38,986 bases of DNA from Allomeiothermus sp035760705 (GCA_035760705.1 DASTSL010000017.1:1-38986), one strand, 5' to 3'. Shown: positions 15,173-23,495, numbered from the stretch's first letter. The notes: generated by a model not told the origin, from the letters alone. Program-made: numbers and translations.

Positions 15173-15829
15173 ATGAACGTGATTCTCCCAAGCCATGACC
15201 AGCGCTTCGCGGTGGTGAGAAGCGAACCCTGGATGGCCGAGGCCCTGGCCGAGATCCAGGAGGCCTCCTTCCCCGACCTTGCCCCGGAGGAGAAGATGCG
15301 GCCCGAGCACTACCGCTCGCACATAGAGATCTTCCCCGAAGGGCAGCACGCCGTGATCGAGGTAAGCACGGGCCGGGTCGCGGCCTGCTCCACCGACCTC
15401 CGCACGAGAATAGACTTCGGCCACTACCAGCACACCTACATGGAGGCCGTGGGCCACAACTACCTCACCACCCACGACCCAAAAGGCGATTGGCTCTACG
15501 GGGCCGACATCGGCGTGCACCCGGACTACCGCGGGCTGGGGCTTTCGACCCTGCTCTACAACGCCCGGCACCGGCTGGTCCGGGAGTTAGGGTTGCGGGG
15601 CCACGTGGCGGGCGCGATGCCCAAAGGGTACGGCGCGGTGCAAGAGCAAATGCCCATCGAGGTCTACGTGCAAAAGGTGGTCCGGGGCGAACTCAGCGAC
15701 CCGGTGCTCTCGGTGCAGCTCAAGCGGGGGTACGCGGTGTGGGGGATCATACCGGATTACCTCGAGGATGCCAGTTGCGCCAACTACGGGGTATTCATCG
15801 TGTGGCGGAACCCGGAGGTGGATTCGTGA
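15173..15829 (+). CDS. GNAT acetyltransferase resembling the N-terminal part of GNAT/carbon-nitrogen hydrolase fusions
   Basis: The 218-residue protein has a GNAT core with the acetyl-CoA loop VHPDYRGLGLSTLLYNARH. Its order of motifs (FPDLAPEE, YRSHIEIFPEGQ, NYLTTHDPKGDWLYGADIGV, PIEVYVQKVVRGELSDPVLSVQLKRGY, IPDYLEDASCANYG) matches what I recall of the acetyltransferase half of proteins that carry a nitrilase-type hydrolase behind it. Here that second half is absent and the gene stops in the normal place. It starts 19 bp after potD. The acceptor is unknown; an amine or amide of the polyamine route is a reasonable guess. Confidence 0.72.
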   Translation: MNVILPSHDQRFAVVRSEPWMAEALAEIQEASFPDLAPEEKMRPEHYRSHIEIFPEGQHAVIEVSTGRVAACSTDLRTRIDFGHYQHTYMEAVGHNYLTTHDPKGDWLYGADIGVHPDYRGLGLSTLLYNARHRLVRELGLRGHVAGAMPKGYGAVQEQMPIEVYVQKVVRGELSDPVLSVQLKRGYAVWGIIPDYLEDASCANYGVFIVWRNPEVDS

Positions 15830-15846
15830 CGCCGGGCGCGGGTAGT

Positions 15847-15916
15847 AGGTCCAATTCGCAAGACGCAAACACCGTTCGATCGTGGTTTTGGGCGTTCAGC
15901 GTTTTGCGTTTGCCGC
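15847..15916. repeat. Heptad repeat block, GCGTT type
   Basis: Units ATTCGCA and AGACGCA (15854-15867) are answered by TGGGCGT, TCAGCGT and TTTGCGT (15889-15909) in the same 7-bp phase. The halves are roughly complementary (CGCAA against TTGCG). The block occupies most of the 129-bp gap before the amidohydrolase. Confidence 0.65.
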
Positions 15917-15958
15917 ACTTTTGGCTATTGACCATCGGCATATCCCGGGAGGCCACCC

Positions 15959-17524
15959 GTGAACGCTGACACCCTGATCTATGGTGGACCCATCCTGAAT
16001 CCCACCCTCGGCGGACTCGAGCCCATAGAAGCCCTCCTCGTACGAGGAGGAAAAATCACCGCAGCCGGTAAGCTATCCGACGTAGAAAACCTGACTGCAC
16101 CCAGCACCCGGCGCATGCACCTAGAAGGCCGCACCCTCCTCCCCGGCTTCAACGACGCCCACGTCCACGTCTGGAAGGTGGGGCAGCTTCGCACCACCAT
16201 GCTCGACCTGCGCGGGGTGGGGAGCTTAGCGGAGGTCTACCGGCGCGTCGAGGAGCGGGCCAGGACGCTAAGGGCCGGCGAGTGGCTGTGGGGCCGGGGC
16301 TGGAACGAGGCCATGCTGGCCGAGAAGGCCATGCCTGCTAAGGCCGTGCTGGATCAGGTCTCGCCGCGCAATCCGGTGCTCCTCACCCGTACCTGTGCCC
16401 ACATCCACGCGGTCAACAGCCAAGCGATGCAGCTTTCCGGGATCACCCCCCAGACGCATGTGCCCGGCGGGGAGATTGACTACGAACAAGGGATTCTTTA
16501 CGAGACCGCCTACGGGCTGGCGTTCAAGGCGATGGGCGAGCCCACTCAGGCCCAGTACGAGCTGTGGGTGAAGGCGGGATGCGAGTACCTCCGCAGCCTG
16601 GGCATCACCAGTGCCACCGACCCCGCCGTAGACCCGCCGCTCTACGCCGCCTACCGGGCGCTGGACGAGCGCGGTGAACTCCCCATCCGGGTCAACCTGC
16701 TCTACATCCGCCGCCCCGACGGGGGCACCGAAACCTTCCCCCTGCCCGAGAAGCACGTTTCCGACCGGCTGCGCTGCGACTCGGTGAAGTTCTTCGCCGA
16801 CGGCGGGCTCTCGGGGGCCACCGCCGCGATCAGCCAGCCGTACAAGACGCTCGAGCCCAAAAGCTACGGCATCCTGCGCTTCGCGGAGGAGGAGCTTTAC
16901 GAACTGGCGCTCGAGGCCCACCGCTCGGGTTTTCGTATCGGCACCCATGCCATCGGGGACCGGGCCTTGAACCAGGTGTTAAGCGTCTACGAGCAGTTGT
17001 ATCAGGACTCTCCAGTGAAAGGCCACCAGGCCCCCGGCCATGCCGGTACTCAAGGCCCGCGCCACCGCATCGAACACTTCGGGCTGGCCGGGCCGGAGCA
17101 CTTGGCGAAAGCCCGCGACCTCGGCATCATCGCCGTGCCCCAGCCGGTTTTTTTGAGCGAGCTTCGCGCCAACTACGAGCGCTACGTGCCGGACGACTGG
17201 TTCTGCCGCTGCTTCAACCTGCGGGCCATGTTCGACGCGGGGCTCACCGTGGCGTTTTCCAGTGACGGCCCCGTAGTTCGGCAAGTTGACCCGCTCATTG
17301 GCCTGCGTGCGGCGCTCAAAGAGCCCCTTTGCGCGGGCAACGAGGTCAGCCTCGAGCAAGCCCTCTGGGCCTACACGATGGGCGGGGCCATTGCCCAGGG
17401 CGACCAGGGGAACCGGGGGAGCTTAGAGCCCGGCAAGTGGGCCGACTTGGTGACCCTGGAGGGTGACCTAGCGGAGATCGAAAGCCTCTCGGTTCACCGA
17501 GCCACGGTCGGGGGGGAGGGCTGA
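15959..17524 (+). CDS. Amidohydrolase (Amidohydro_3/YtcJ type)
   Basis: A metal-dependent hydrolase of the amidohydrolase superfamily, cytoplasmic by lack of a signal peptide, 521 residues. Metal-site motifs are visible in order: the HxH of GFNDAHVHVW (about 66-75), a KFFADGG segment, GTHAIGD, RIEHFG and SSDGP with the catalytic Asp. This branch includes N-substituted formamide deformylase and many uncharacterised amidases. The start is GTG with GGGAGG in front. Its stop TGA overlaps the ATG of the next gene by one base, which indicates translational coupling. Together with the neighbouring acetyltransferases it may process N-acylated amines, but the substrate is unknown. Confidence 0.8.
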   Translation: MNADTLIYGGPILNPTLGGLEPIEALLVRGGKITAAGKLSDVENLTAPSTRRMHLEGRTLLPGFNDAHVHVWKVGQLRTTMLDLRGVGSLAEVYRRVEERARTLRAGEWLWGRGWNEAMLAEKAMPAKAVLDQVSPRNPVLLTRTCAHIHAVNSQAMQLSGITPQTHVPGGEIDYEQGILYETAYGLAFKAMGEPTQAQYELWVKAGCEYLRSLGITSATDPAVDPPLYAAYRALDERGELPIRVNLLYIRRPDGGTETFPLPEKHVSDRLRCDSVKFFADGGLSGATAAISQPYKTLEPKSYGILRFAEEELYELALEAHRSGFRIGTHAIGDRALNQVLSVYEQLYQDSPVKGHQAPGHAGTQGPRHRIEHFGLAGPEHLAKARDLGIIAVPQPVFLSELRANYERYVPDDWFCRCFNLRAMFDAGLTVAFSSDGPVVRQVDPLIGLRAALKEPLCAGNEVSLEQALWAYTMGGAIAQGDQGNRGSLEPGKWADLVTLEGDLAEIESLSVHRATVGGEG

Positions 17525-17955
17525 TGGTGAGGATCCGCCCGCTCGAGCCCCACGAGGTCGAGATCTATGTACCTCTGCGCCAGGCCCTGTGGCCCGACGC
17601 CGACGACCCTTCCGAGGTGACGGATCAGCTCGCCCGCCCCGAGCGCTTTCAGATCGTGGTGGCCGAAGAGGGCGGCCAGCTCGTCGGCTGGGCGGAGGTT
17701 GCGCTCCGCGACTACGCCGAAGGGTGCGAGACGAGCCCGGTGGGCTTCCTCGAGGGCTGGTACGTCTCCCCCACCCACCGCCAATGCGGGATTGGGCGCA
17801 AGCTGGTGGAGGCCGCCGAGGACTGGGCACGAGGCAAAGGCTGTCTCGAGATGGCCTCCGACACCGAGACCCACAACACGCTCAGCCAGCAGGCCCACAG
17901 ACGGCTGGGCTACGAAGAAGTCGAGCGAATCGTGTGTTTCCGCAAATCCCTGTGA
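17524..17955 (+). CDS. GNAT acetyltransferase similar to aminoglycoside 6'-N-acetyltransferases
   Basis: This 143-residue single-domain GNAT carries the chain EGCETSPVGFLEGWYVSP (about 66-83), the acetyl-CoA loop RQCGIGRKL, then ASDTETHNTLSQQAHRRLGY and VERIVCFRK at the end. These blocks match AAC(6')-type enzymes as I know them. The natural acceptor could be an aliphatic amine, since the gene is translationally coupled (TGATG) to the amidohydrolase and followed after 10 bp by an aminotransferase. A resistance role is not implied by the context. Confidence 0.75.
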   Translation: MVRIRPLEPHEVEIYVPLRQALWPDADDPSEVTDQLARPERFQIVVAEEGGQLVGWAEVALRDYAEGCETSPVGFLEGWYVSPTHRQCGIGRKLVEAAEDWARGKGCLEMASDTETHNTLSQQAHRRLGYEEVERIVCFRKSL

Positions 17956-17965
17956 GAAGCCTATC

Positions 17966-19330
17966 ATGACCCATCCGGTTCAGATTGACCGCGACCGCGT
18001 GAAAGCCCTGATGCACAGCGAGCAGGCGCGCTTCACCGAGCATCACCCGCGCTCCTTCGAACTCTACCAACGCGCCAAAAACTCCCTACTGGCCGGGGTT
18101 CCCATGCACTGGATGACCCGCTGGCCGGGCGGCTTCCCGGTTTTCGTGGCCGAGGCCAAGGGCGCAACTTTCCGCGACGTGGACGCAAACGAGTACATCG
18201 ACCTGTGCCTAGGCGACACCGGGGCCATGACCGGGCACTCGCCGGAGGCGGCTTTGCCGGCGATCATCCAGCAACTCAGGCGCGGGATCACCACCATGCT
18301 CCCCAGCGAAAACGCCTTCTGGGTCGCGGAGGAGCTTCAGCGACGTTTCGGGCTCAAATACTGGCAGTTCGCCCTCTCCGCTACCGATGCCAACCGCTTC
18401 TCGCTGCGGCTCGCCCGGGCCGTCACCGCTCGGCCTAAAGTCCTGGTCTTTCACGGCTGCTACCACGGCTCGGTGGACGAGGCTTACGCCTGGCTGGTAG
18501 ACGGCAAACCCGGCAGCCGCCCGGGAAACATCGGGCCGCAGATTGACCCCACCCTGACCAGCAAGGTAGTCGAGTGGAACGACCTGGAGGCGCTGGAAGC
18601 AGCCCTCGAGCCCGGCGACGTGGCCGCGGTTTTGGCCGAGCCGGTGATGACCAACGTGGGCATCGTCCAGCCCCAGCCCGGCTACCACGAAGCCCTTCGT
18701 GCCCTCACGCGCAAGTACGGAACCCTCCTGATCATCGACGAGACCCACACCCTCTCGGCGGGGCCCGGCGGGTATACGCGGGCGCACGGACTCGAGCCTG
18801 ACATCCTCACCGTGGGCAAGCCCTTGGCGAGCGGGATTCCCGCCGCCGCTTACGGCTTCACCGAGGAGTTGGGCCAGCGAGCCCACGCCGCCATCAATCC
18901 CGCCGCCGCCGACACCGGCGGGATCGGGGGAACCCTGGCGGCCAACGCGCTCTCGCTGGCGGCGATGCGGGCCACGCTCGAGCACGTTCTCACCGAGGAG
19001 GCTTACGCCCGGATGATCGGGTTAGCGGAGAAGCTCGAGGCCGACGTGCGGGGGGTGATGCACCAGTACGGCCTGCCCTGGCACGTGACCCGGGTGGGAG
19101 GCCGGGTCGAGTACCTTTTCCGCCCCAACCCCGCCAAGAACGGCTCCGAGGCTCTAGCCGGGCAAGACCCCGACCTCGACCCCTTCATCCACCTCTTTAT
19201 GATGAACCGGGGGATTCTGCTCACGCCCTTCCACAACATGGCTTTGATGTCGCCCGCGACCACGGTAGAGCAAGTGGATAGGCACACCGAAGTGTTCGAG
19301 GAAGCGGTGCGAGCAATCACCGGGGTTTAA
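17966..19330 (+). CDS. Class III aminotransferase, glutamate-1-semialdehyde-mutase-like
   Basis: This PLP enzyme has 454 residues from ATG 17966, directly after the acetyltransferase gene; an upstream in-frame ATG would overlap that gene heavily and is rejected. Hallmarks are DVDANEYIDLCLGDTGAMTGHSP, ALSATDANRFSLRLAR, VFHGCYHGSVDEA, LAEPVMTNVGIV, IIDETHT, the PLP lysine in TVGKPLASGIPAAAYG, and GGIGGTLAANALSLAA. These place it near HemL-like transaminases, but HemL itself is shorter and this sits among amine genes, so a transaminase of unknown substrate is the better call. It is probably the last gene of the plus-strand run before a separate promoter. Confidence 0.8.
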   Translation: MTHPVQIDRDRVKALMHSEQARFTEHHPRSFELYQRAKNSLLAGVPMHWMTRWPGGFPVFVAEAKGATFRDVDANEYIDLCLGDTGAMTGHSPEAALPAIIQQLRRGITTMLPSENAFWVAEELQRRFGLKYWQFALSATDANRFSLRLARAVTARPKVLVFHGCYHGSVDEAYAWLVDGKPGSRPGNIGPQIDPTLTSKVVEWNDLEALEAALEPGDVAAVLAEPVMTNVGIVQPQPGYHEALRALTRKYGTLLIIDETHTLSAGPGGYTRAHGLEPDILTVGKPLASGIPAAAYGFTEELGQRAHAAINPAAADTGGIGGTLAANALSLAAMRATLEHVLTEEAYARMIGLAEKLEADVRGVMHQYGLPWHVTRVGGRVEYLFRPNPAKNGSEALAGQDPDLDPFIHLFMMNRGILLTPFHNMALMSPATTVEQVDRHTEVFEEAVRAITGV

Positions 19331-19382
19331 GGCCGCCTAACCGCTGGCGCAACCAACCCATTATGTTCAGATGCTCGATCGT

Positions 19383-19399
19383 CTGTATACTGTATACAG
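19383..19399. promoter_or_regulatory. Perfect 17-bp palindromic operator over the promoter of the oxidase gene
   Basis: CTGTATAC-T-GTATACAG is a perfect 8+1+8 palindrome ending 3 bp before ATG 19403. It includes TATACT and TATACA, both good -10 boxes, so a bound protein would block transcription. GTATAC-centred palindromes are typical of GntR-family (FadR/VanR subfamily) operators. No gntR gene is in this window, so the regulator would be encoded elsewhere. Confidence 0.7.
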
Positions 19400-19402
19400 T
19401 TT

Positions 19403-20833
19403 ATGCCTCGAGCCGAAGTCGTCATCTGCGGAGCGGGAATCGCCGGGATCGCCGCCGCCTATCATCTCGCGGTCAGGCAAGGTGTGAAGGATATCGTGCT
19501 GCTCGAGCAGGGCGACCCTCTCTCGCTCACCAGCGATAAATCCACCGAGGCTTACCGCAACTGGTGGCCGGGACCAGACCCGGCAATGATCGGGCTGATG
19601 AACCGCAGCATCGAGTTGCTCGAGGAGATCGCCCGCGAAACCGACAACCGAATCCACCTGAACCGCCGAGGGTATCTGTACGCCACGGCGGACAGGGGCA
19701 AGATTCCCACCCTGCAAGAAGCCGCCGAGAACGCCGCTCGGATGGGCGCGGGTCCGCTGCGAATCCACGATGGGTCATCGAACCGTTACCTCCTCTCCCC
19801 CGCCCAGGGTTTCGGCCACCCCGCTAGCGCCGCGAAACCACACCACGCCTCCCTTCGTTCGGCGAAACCACACCTCGAGCTGGACGGGGCCGACCTCATC
19901 ACCGACCGGGCACTGATCCGCTACTCTTTCCCCTACCTGTCGCCAGATACGGTGGCCGTGCTCCACGCCCGCAAGGCCGGTTGGTTCAGCGCCCAGCAGC
20001 TCGGGATGTGGATGCTGGAGGAGGCCAGGAGCCACGGGGTTCGCTTGGTGCGAGGCAAGGTGGTTGGGGCCGACACCGCCGGCGGAAGCATCGCCTCGGT
20101 TCAGATCGAGCAGCAAGACGGCTCGAGCCAGACCCTCGAGACCCCCATCTTCGTCAACGCCGCCGGGCCGATGCAACGGGAAGTCGCGGCGATGATCGGG
20201 GTGGATTTGCCGGTCTTTGCCGAGCTGCACCTGAAGATGAGCTTCCCCGAGCACCTGAGGGTGGTTCCCCGCGAAGCCCCCATGCTCATCTGGATGGACG
20301 AACTCGAGCTTCCCTGGAGCCCGGAAGAACGCGAGGTGCTGGCCGAAGACGAATCCACCCGCTGGCTATTGGGTAAGTTCCCCTCCGGGGTTCACTGCCG
20401 CCCCGACGGGCTGGGCGAGAGCACCACGCTGATCGTGTTGTTCAACTACCACACCGAGCCGGTTCCCGCAGCTTTTCCCTTACCCGCTGACCCCCACTAC
20501 GCCGACATCACCCTGCGCGGGATGTCGGTGATGATACCGGGTTTGTGCGCCTATTTCGACAAAGCCCCCAAACCCTGGATAGATGGCGGCTACTACGTCA
20601 AAACCCAGGAAAACCGGCCCCTCATCGGCCCGCTTCCGGTGCAGGGCGCGTACATCCTCGGAGCACTATCCGGGTTTGGGGTGATGGCCGCGTGCGCGGC
20701 AGGCGAACTATTGGCAGCCCATATCGTCGGGAATGAACTGCCGGAGTATGCCCCGGCATTTCTGCTCTCGCGCTACCAGAACCCCGGGTACCGAAGGAGG
20801 CTCGAGGCCTTCGGCGACGGGGCCCAGTTGTAA
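19403..20833 (+). CDS. FAD-dependent oxidoreductase, DAO family (amine/amino acid oxidase type)
   Basis: This 476-residue flavoprotein has the FAD-binding GAGIAGIAAAYHL near residues 10-22, LLEQGDPLS, the NAAGPMQREVAAMIG segment and the C-terminal GPLPVQGAYILGALSGFGVMAACAAGELLA loop of DAO-fold enzymes. The N-terminal STEAYRNWWPGPD is shared with sarcosine-oxidase-beta-like proteins. It should oxidise a C-N bond of an amine or amino acid. It has no Shine-Dalgarno sequence and at most a very short leader, with an operator at the promoter. A 30-bp in-frame duplication lies at about residues 144-163. The role in the cluster, for example oxidation of a modified polyamine, is inferred. Confidence 0.82.
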   Translation: MPRAEVVICGAGIAGIAAAYHLAVRQGVKDIVLLEQGDPLSLTSDKSTEAYRNWWPGPDPAMIGLMNRSIELLEEIARETDNRIHLNRRGYLYATADRGKIPTLQEAAENAARMGAGPLRIHDGSSNRYLLSPAQGFGHPASAAKPHHASLRSAKPHLELDGADLITDRALIRYSFPYLSPDTVAVLHARKAGWFSAQQLGMWMLEEARSHGVRLVRGKVVGADTAGGSIASVQIEQQDGSSQTLETPIFVNAAGPMQREVAAMIGVDLPVFAELHLKMSFPEHLRVVPREAPMLIWMDELELPWSPEEREVLAEDESTRWLLGKFPSGVHCRPDGLGESTTLIVLFNYHTEPVPAAFPLPADPHYADITLRGMSVMIPGLCAYFDKAPKPWIDGGYYVKTQENRPLIGPLPVQGAYILGALSGFGVMAACAAGELLAAHIVGNELPEYAPAFLLSRYQNPGYRRRLEAFGDGAQL

Positions 20834-20837
20834 AAAA

Positions 20838-20902
20838 TCCCCTCTCCCCGTGGGAGAGGGTTTGGCGCAGCGCGCTTTGCAGCAAGCCAGCAGGGTGAGG
20901 GA
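20838..20902 (+). repeat. CCCTCTCCC-type palindromic interspersed repeat
   Basis: Immediately after the oxidase stop codon, CCCTCTCCC (20840-20848) and GGGAGAGGG (20852-20860) form a 9-bp stem with a 3-nt loop and a short T-run. A conserved-looking tail ending GCAGGGTGAGGGAG follows. A second, diverged copy is at 24461. Stems of this type recur in intergenic regions of many bacteria. Here it may also act as the terminator of the oxidase gene. Confidence 0.65.
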
Positions 20903-21033
20903 GTGAAGCCAATGCCTTTGCTGACCGAATGGCAAGTCAGCTTTCTCGTAACGCCCGAGTCCATCAGGCTCATCCCCCCACCCAAGCGCTATGCGCCAAG
21001 CGCTTGCGCCAGACAAGGGGGAGGGATCGATTC

Positions 21034-21071
21034 TTTTGGCGTTTGGCGTTTAGCCTTCTGCCTCCAGCCCT
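21034..21071. repeat. Heptad repeat block, GGCGTTT type
   Basis: GC dinucleotides occur at 7-bp steps (21039, 21046, 21053, 21060, 21067) in TTGGCGTTTGGCGTTTAGCC and the following bases. The block touches the end of patD and lies downstream of it on the minus strand. The rest of the 239-bp gap between the convergent genes (20834-21072) holds only the CCCTCTCCC repeat. Confidence 0.6.
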
Positions 21072-21072
21072 C

Positions 21073-22518
21073 TCAATGCTTCACCATCACGTGCCGCACC
21101 ACGGTGTAGTCCTCGAGCGCGTACATGCTCATGTCCTTGCCGTAGCCGGACTGCTTGAGCCCGCCGTGGGGCATCTCGTTGACCAGCATGAAGTGGGTGT
21201 TGATCCAGGTGCAGCCGTACTGGAGGCGGCTGGCGATGCGCATGGCCTTGCCCACGTCCTGGGTCCAGACCGAAGAAGCCAAGCCGTAGTCGGAGTCGTT
21301 GGCCCAGGCGATGGCTTCCTCGGTGTCCTTGAAGCGAGTCACCGAGACCACCGGCCCGAAGACCTCCCGCCGCACGATCTCGTCGTCCTGGAGGGCCCCA
21401 GCGACCACGGTGGGCTGGTAGAAAAAGCCCCTGCCCTCCACAGGGTGCCCGCCCGCCGTGACCTCGATGTGACGCTGCATCTTGGCCCGCTCGACAAAGC
21501 TCGCCACCCGGCTGCGCTGGCGCTCGGTGATCAAGGGCCCCATCTCTACCCCGTCCTCGTTCTGCGAGCCGACCTTGATGCCCTTCACCGCGTCGGAAAG
21601 CTCGGCCACGAACTTGTCGTAGATCTTGGCTCCGGCGTAGACCCGGCAGGCGGCGGTGCAGTCCTGACCGGCGTTGTAATAGCCGAACACTCGGATGCCC
21701 TGCACGGCGGCCTCGAGGTCAGCATCGTCCATCACGATCACCGGGGCCTTGCCGCCTAGCTCGAGGTGGGTTCTTTTCAAGCTCTGCGAGGCGGCCTCGA
21801 GCACCCGTTTGCCGGTGGCCACGTCGCCGGTCAGCGAGATCATCCGCACCTGGGGCTGGTGGATGAGCCCAGAGCCTACCGTCTCGCCCACACCCGTCAC
21901 CACGTTGACCACCCCCGCCGGGAAGAGTTCGGCCAGAAACTCGGCCAGCCGCAAGGTGGTGAGCGGGGTCTGCTCGGAGGGTTTGATCACGCTGGTGTTG
22001 CCTGCTGCGAGCACCGGGGCCAGCTTCCAGGCAGCCATCATCAACGGGTAGTTCCAGGGGGCGATGGAGGCCACGACGCCGATGGGGTCGCGGCGGATCA
22101 GAGAAGTGTGCCCCGCCAGGTACTCGCCCGCCACCGCGCCGGTCATCGAGCGGGCGGCCCCGGCGAAGAAGCGGAAGCAGTCCGCGATGGCCGGGATCTC
22201 GTCGTTCAGGACGGCCTGGTAGGGCTTGCCGCAGTTGAGGGACTCGAGCCGGGCAAACTCCTCGGCGTGCTCCTCGATCTTGTCGGCGAGCTTGAGGAGC
22301 AACAGCGAGCGGTCCTTGGGCGTGGTCTGCGACCACTCCTCGAAAGCCCGGTCAGCTGCCGACACCGCCGCCTTCACTTGCTCGAGGGAAGCCTCCGGGA
22401 CCCGCGCCAGCACCTCGCCGGTGGCCGGGTTGAGCACCTCGAGCGGGGTGCTCTCCCCAGCGACGAACTCCCCGCCGATGAGCATTTTGGTTTGTCCGAT
22501 TAGGGATTTGGTTGCCAT
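21073..22518 (-). CDS. patD: 4-aminobutyraldehyde dehydrogenase (gamma-aminobutyraldehyde dehydrogenase)
   Basis: PatD oxidises 4-aminobutyraldehyde to GABA with NAD+, linking putrescine deamination to GabT. The 481-residue protein resembles E. coli PatD (YdcW) over its whole length as I remember it: LNCGKPYQAVLNDEIPAIAD, FRFFAGAARSMTG, APWNYPLMMAAWKLAPVLAAGN, the LELGGKAP glutamate, the catalytic Cys in NAGQDCTAACRVYAG, and a C-terminus ending LEDYTVVRHVMVKH that is nearly the same as in E. coli. AAGGAG sets the ATG. It is the last gene of the minus-strand set ydcS-T-U-V-patD, as in E. coli. Confidence 0.93.
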   Translation of the reverse strand: MATKSLIGQTKMLIGGEFVAGESTPLEVLNPATGEVLARVPEASLEQVKAAVSAADRAFEEWSQTTPKDRSLLLLKLADKIEEHAEEFARLESLNCGKPYQAVLNDEIPAIADCFRFFAGAARSMTGAVAGEYLAGHTSLIRRDPIGVVASIAPWNYPLMMAAWKLAPVLAAGNTSVIKPSEQTPLTTLRLAEFLAELFPAGVVNVVTGVGETVGSGLIHQPQVRMISLTGDVATGKRVLEAASQSLKRTHLELGGKAPVIVMDDADLEAAVQGIRVFGYYNAGQDCTAACRVYAGAKIYDKFVAELSDAVKGIKVGSQNEDGVEMGPLITERQRSRVASFVERAKMQRHIEVTAGGHPVEGRGFFYQPTVVAGALQDDEIVRREVFGPVVSVTRFKDTEEAIAWANDSDYGLASSVWTQDVGKAMRIASRLQYGCTWINTHFMLVNEMPHGGLKQSGYGKDMSMYALEDYTVVRHVMVKH

Positions 22519-22532
22519 TCGTGACTCCTTTC

Positions 22533-22590
22533 CTGCCTATCGCGTATCGCTCTTGATGGCGATGGGCGATAGGCGATGGGCGATAAGCTT
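22533..22590. repeat. Heptad repeat hairpin, GCGATRG type
   Basis: Four 7-bp units GCGATGG, GCGATAG, GCGATGG and GCGATAA run from 22559 to 22586. Opposite them, CTATCGC and GTATCGC (22537-22550) form the complementary half. The block lies exactly between the stop of ydcV and the ribosome-binding site of patD, inside the operon transcript. Confidence 0.85.
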
Positions 22591-23400
22591 TCAGGTGGTC
22601 TTGCCTCCCCCGTGCAGATCGTCGGTATCTCGCGTCAGCCACTGCGCCAGCACGATGGGCAAGAAAGTGATGAGCATGACAAAAAGCGCCACCACGTTGG
22701 TGATGGGCCGCTCGCGGGGTCGGAAGAGTTCGCTCAGGAACCAGATAGGCAGGGTCTTTTGGTCAGCAGCGGTGAAGGTGGTGACGATCACCTCGTCGAA
22801 GGAGAGGGCGAAGGAGAGCATCCCGCCCGCTAAGAGCGCGGTAGCGATGCTCGGCAGCACCACGAAGCGCCAAGTCTTGAAGTAGTCCGCGCCCAGGTCC
22901 ATCGAGGCTTCGATCTGCGAGTAGCCGGTGCGGCGGAACCGCGCCACCACGTTGTTGTAGACGGTGACGATGCAGAAGGTGGCATGCCCTATGACGATGG
23001 TCCAGAAACCGGGCTCGATGGCCAGTCGTTTGAAGGTGGTGAGCAGCGCTATCCCCGTGAGGATGCCGGGCAGGGCGATGGGCAGGATCAGCAGGATGGT
23101 GATGACGTCCTTGCCGAGAAACTGGAAGCGGTACATGGCCGCCGAGACCATCGTGCCCAAGATGAGGGCGATCAGCGTCGCCATCGCCGCCACCTGGAGC
23201 GAGAGCCCCAAAGCCGCCCACATGTCTGAGCGGGCAAAGGCCTTGGCGAACCAGGCCAGGGTCAGCCCCGGCGGGGGGAACTGGTAGGTGCGGTCTTCGG
23301 TGGTGAAGGCATACAGCACGATCACCAAGATCGGGAAGTGCAGAAAGGCGATTCCCGCGTAGAAGGCGATGCGGAGGGCGAGGGAAGGTTTATTCGGCAT
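22591..23400 (-). CDS. ydcV: Putrescine ABC importer permease YdcV type
   Basis: The membrane subunit has 269 residues and about six helices, starting with IAFYAGIAFLHFPILVIVLYAF. The coupling loop reads QIEASMDLGADYFKTWRFVVLP. The segment SFALSFDEVIVTTFTAADQKTLPIWFLSEL is typical of the PotC/YdcV group. An ATG at 23430 is in frame, but ATG 23400 is preceded by CCGGAGG and starts the usual sequence, so it is chosen. The gene follows ydcU and precedes patD on the minus strand. Confidence 0.86.
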   Translation of the reverse strand: MPNKPSLALRIAFYAGIAFLHFPILVIVLYAFTTEDRTYQFPPPGLTLAWFAKAFARSDMWAALGLSLQVAAMATLIALILGTMVSAAMYRFQFLGKDVITILLILPIALPGILTGIALLTTFKRLAIEPGFWTIVIGHATFCIVTVYNNVVARFRRTGYSQIEASMDLGADYFKTWRFVVLPSIATALLAGGMLSFALSFDEVIVTTFTAADQKTLPIWFLSELFRPRERPITNVVALFVMLITFLPIVLAQWLTRDTDDLHGGGKTT

Positions 23401-23417
23401 GGCAACCTCCGGCCCAG

Positions 23418-23490
23418 AGCCCATAGCCAATAGCGGATAGCTTGCTTGCCCCTAGCGCTTTGGCGTTCGGCGTTCGGCGTTCGGCATTTG
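23418..23490. repeat. Heptad repeat block, CATAG and GGCGTTC types
   Basis: CCCATAG, CCAATAG and CGGATAG (23420-23440) are followed by three perfect GGCGTTC copies and GGCATTT (23462-23489), all in 7-bp steps with GC at regular places. The block lies between ydcU and ydcV. Confidence 0.8.
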
Positions 23491-23495
23491 GGGTA

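Noticed and set aside
17699..17965. N-terminal extension of the third aminotransferase
   Set aside because: It would overlap the whole second half of the acetyltransferase gene; the extension is Ser/Arg/Pro-rich and lacks family motifs.
17966..19330. hemL (glutamate-1-semialdehyde aminomutase) as gene name
   Set aside because: Length, N-terminus and amine-gene context fit a different transaminase better; no haem genes are near.
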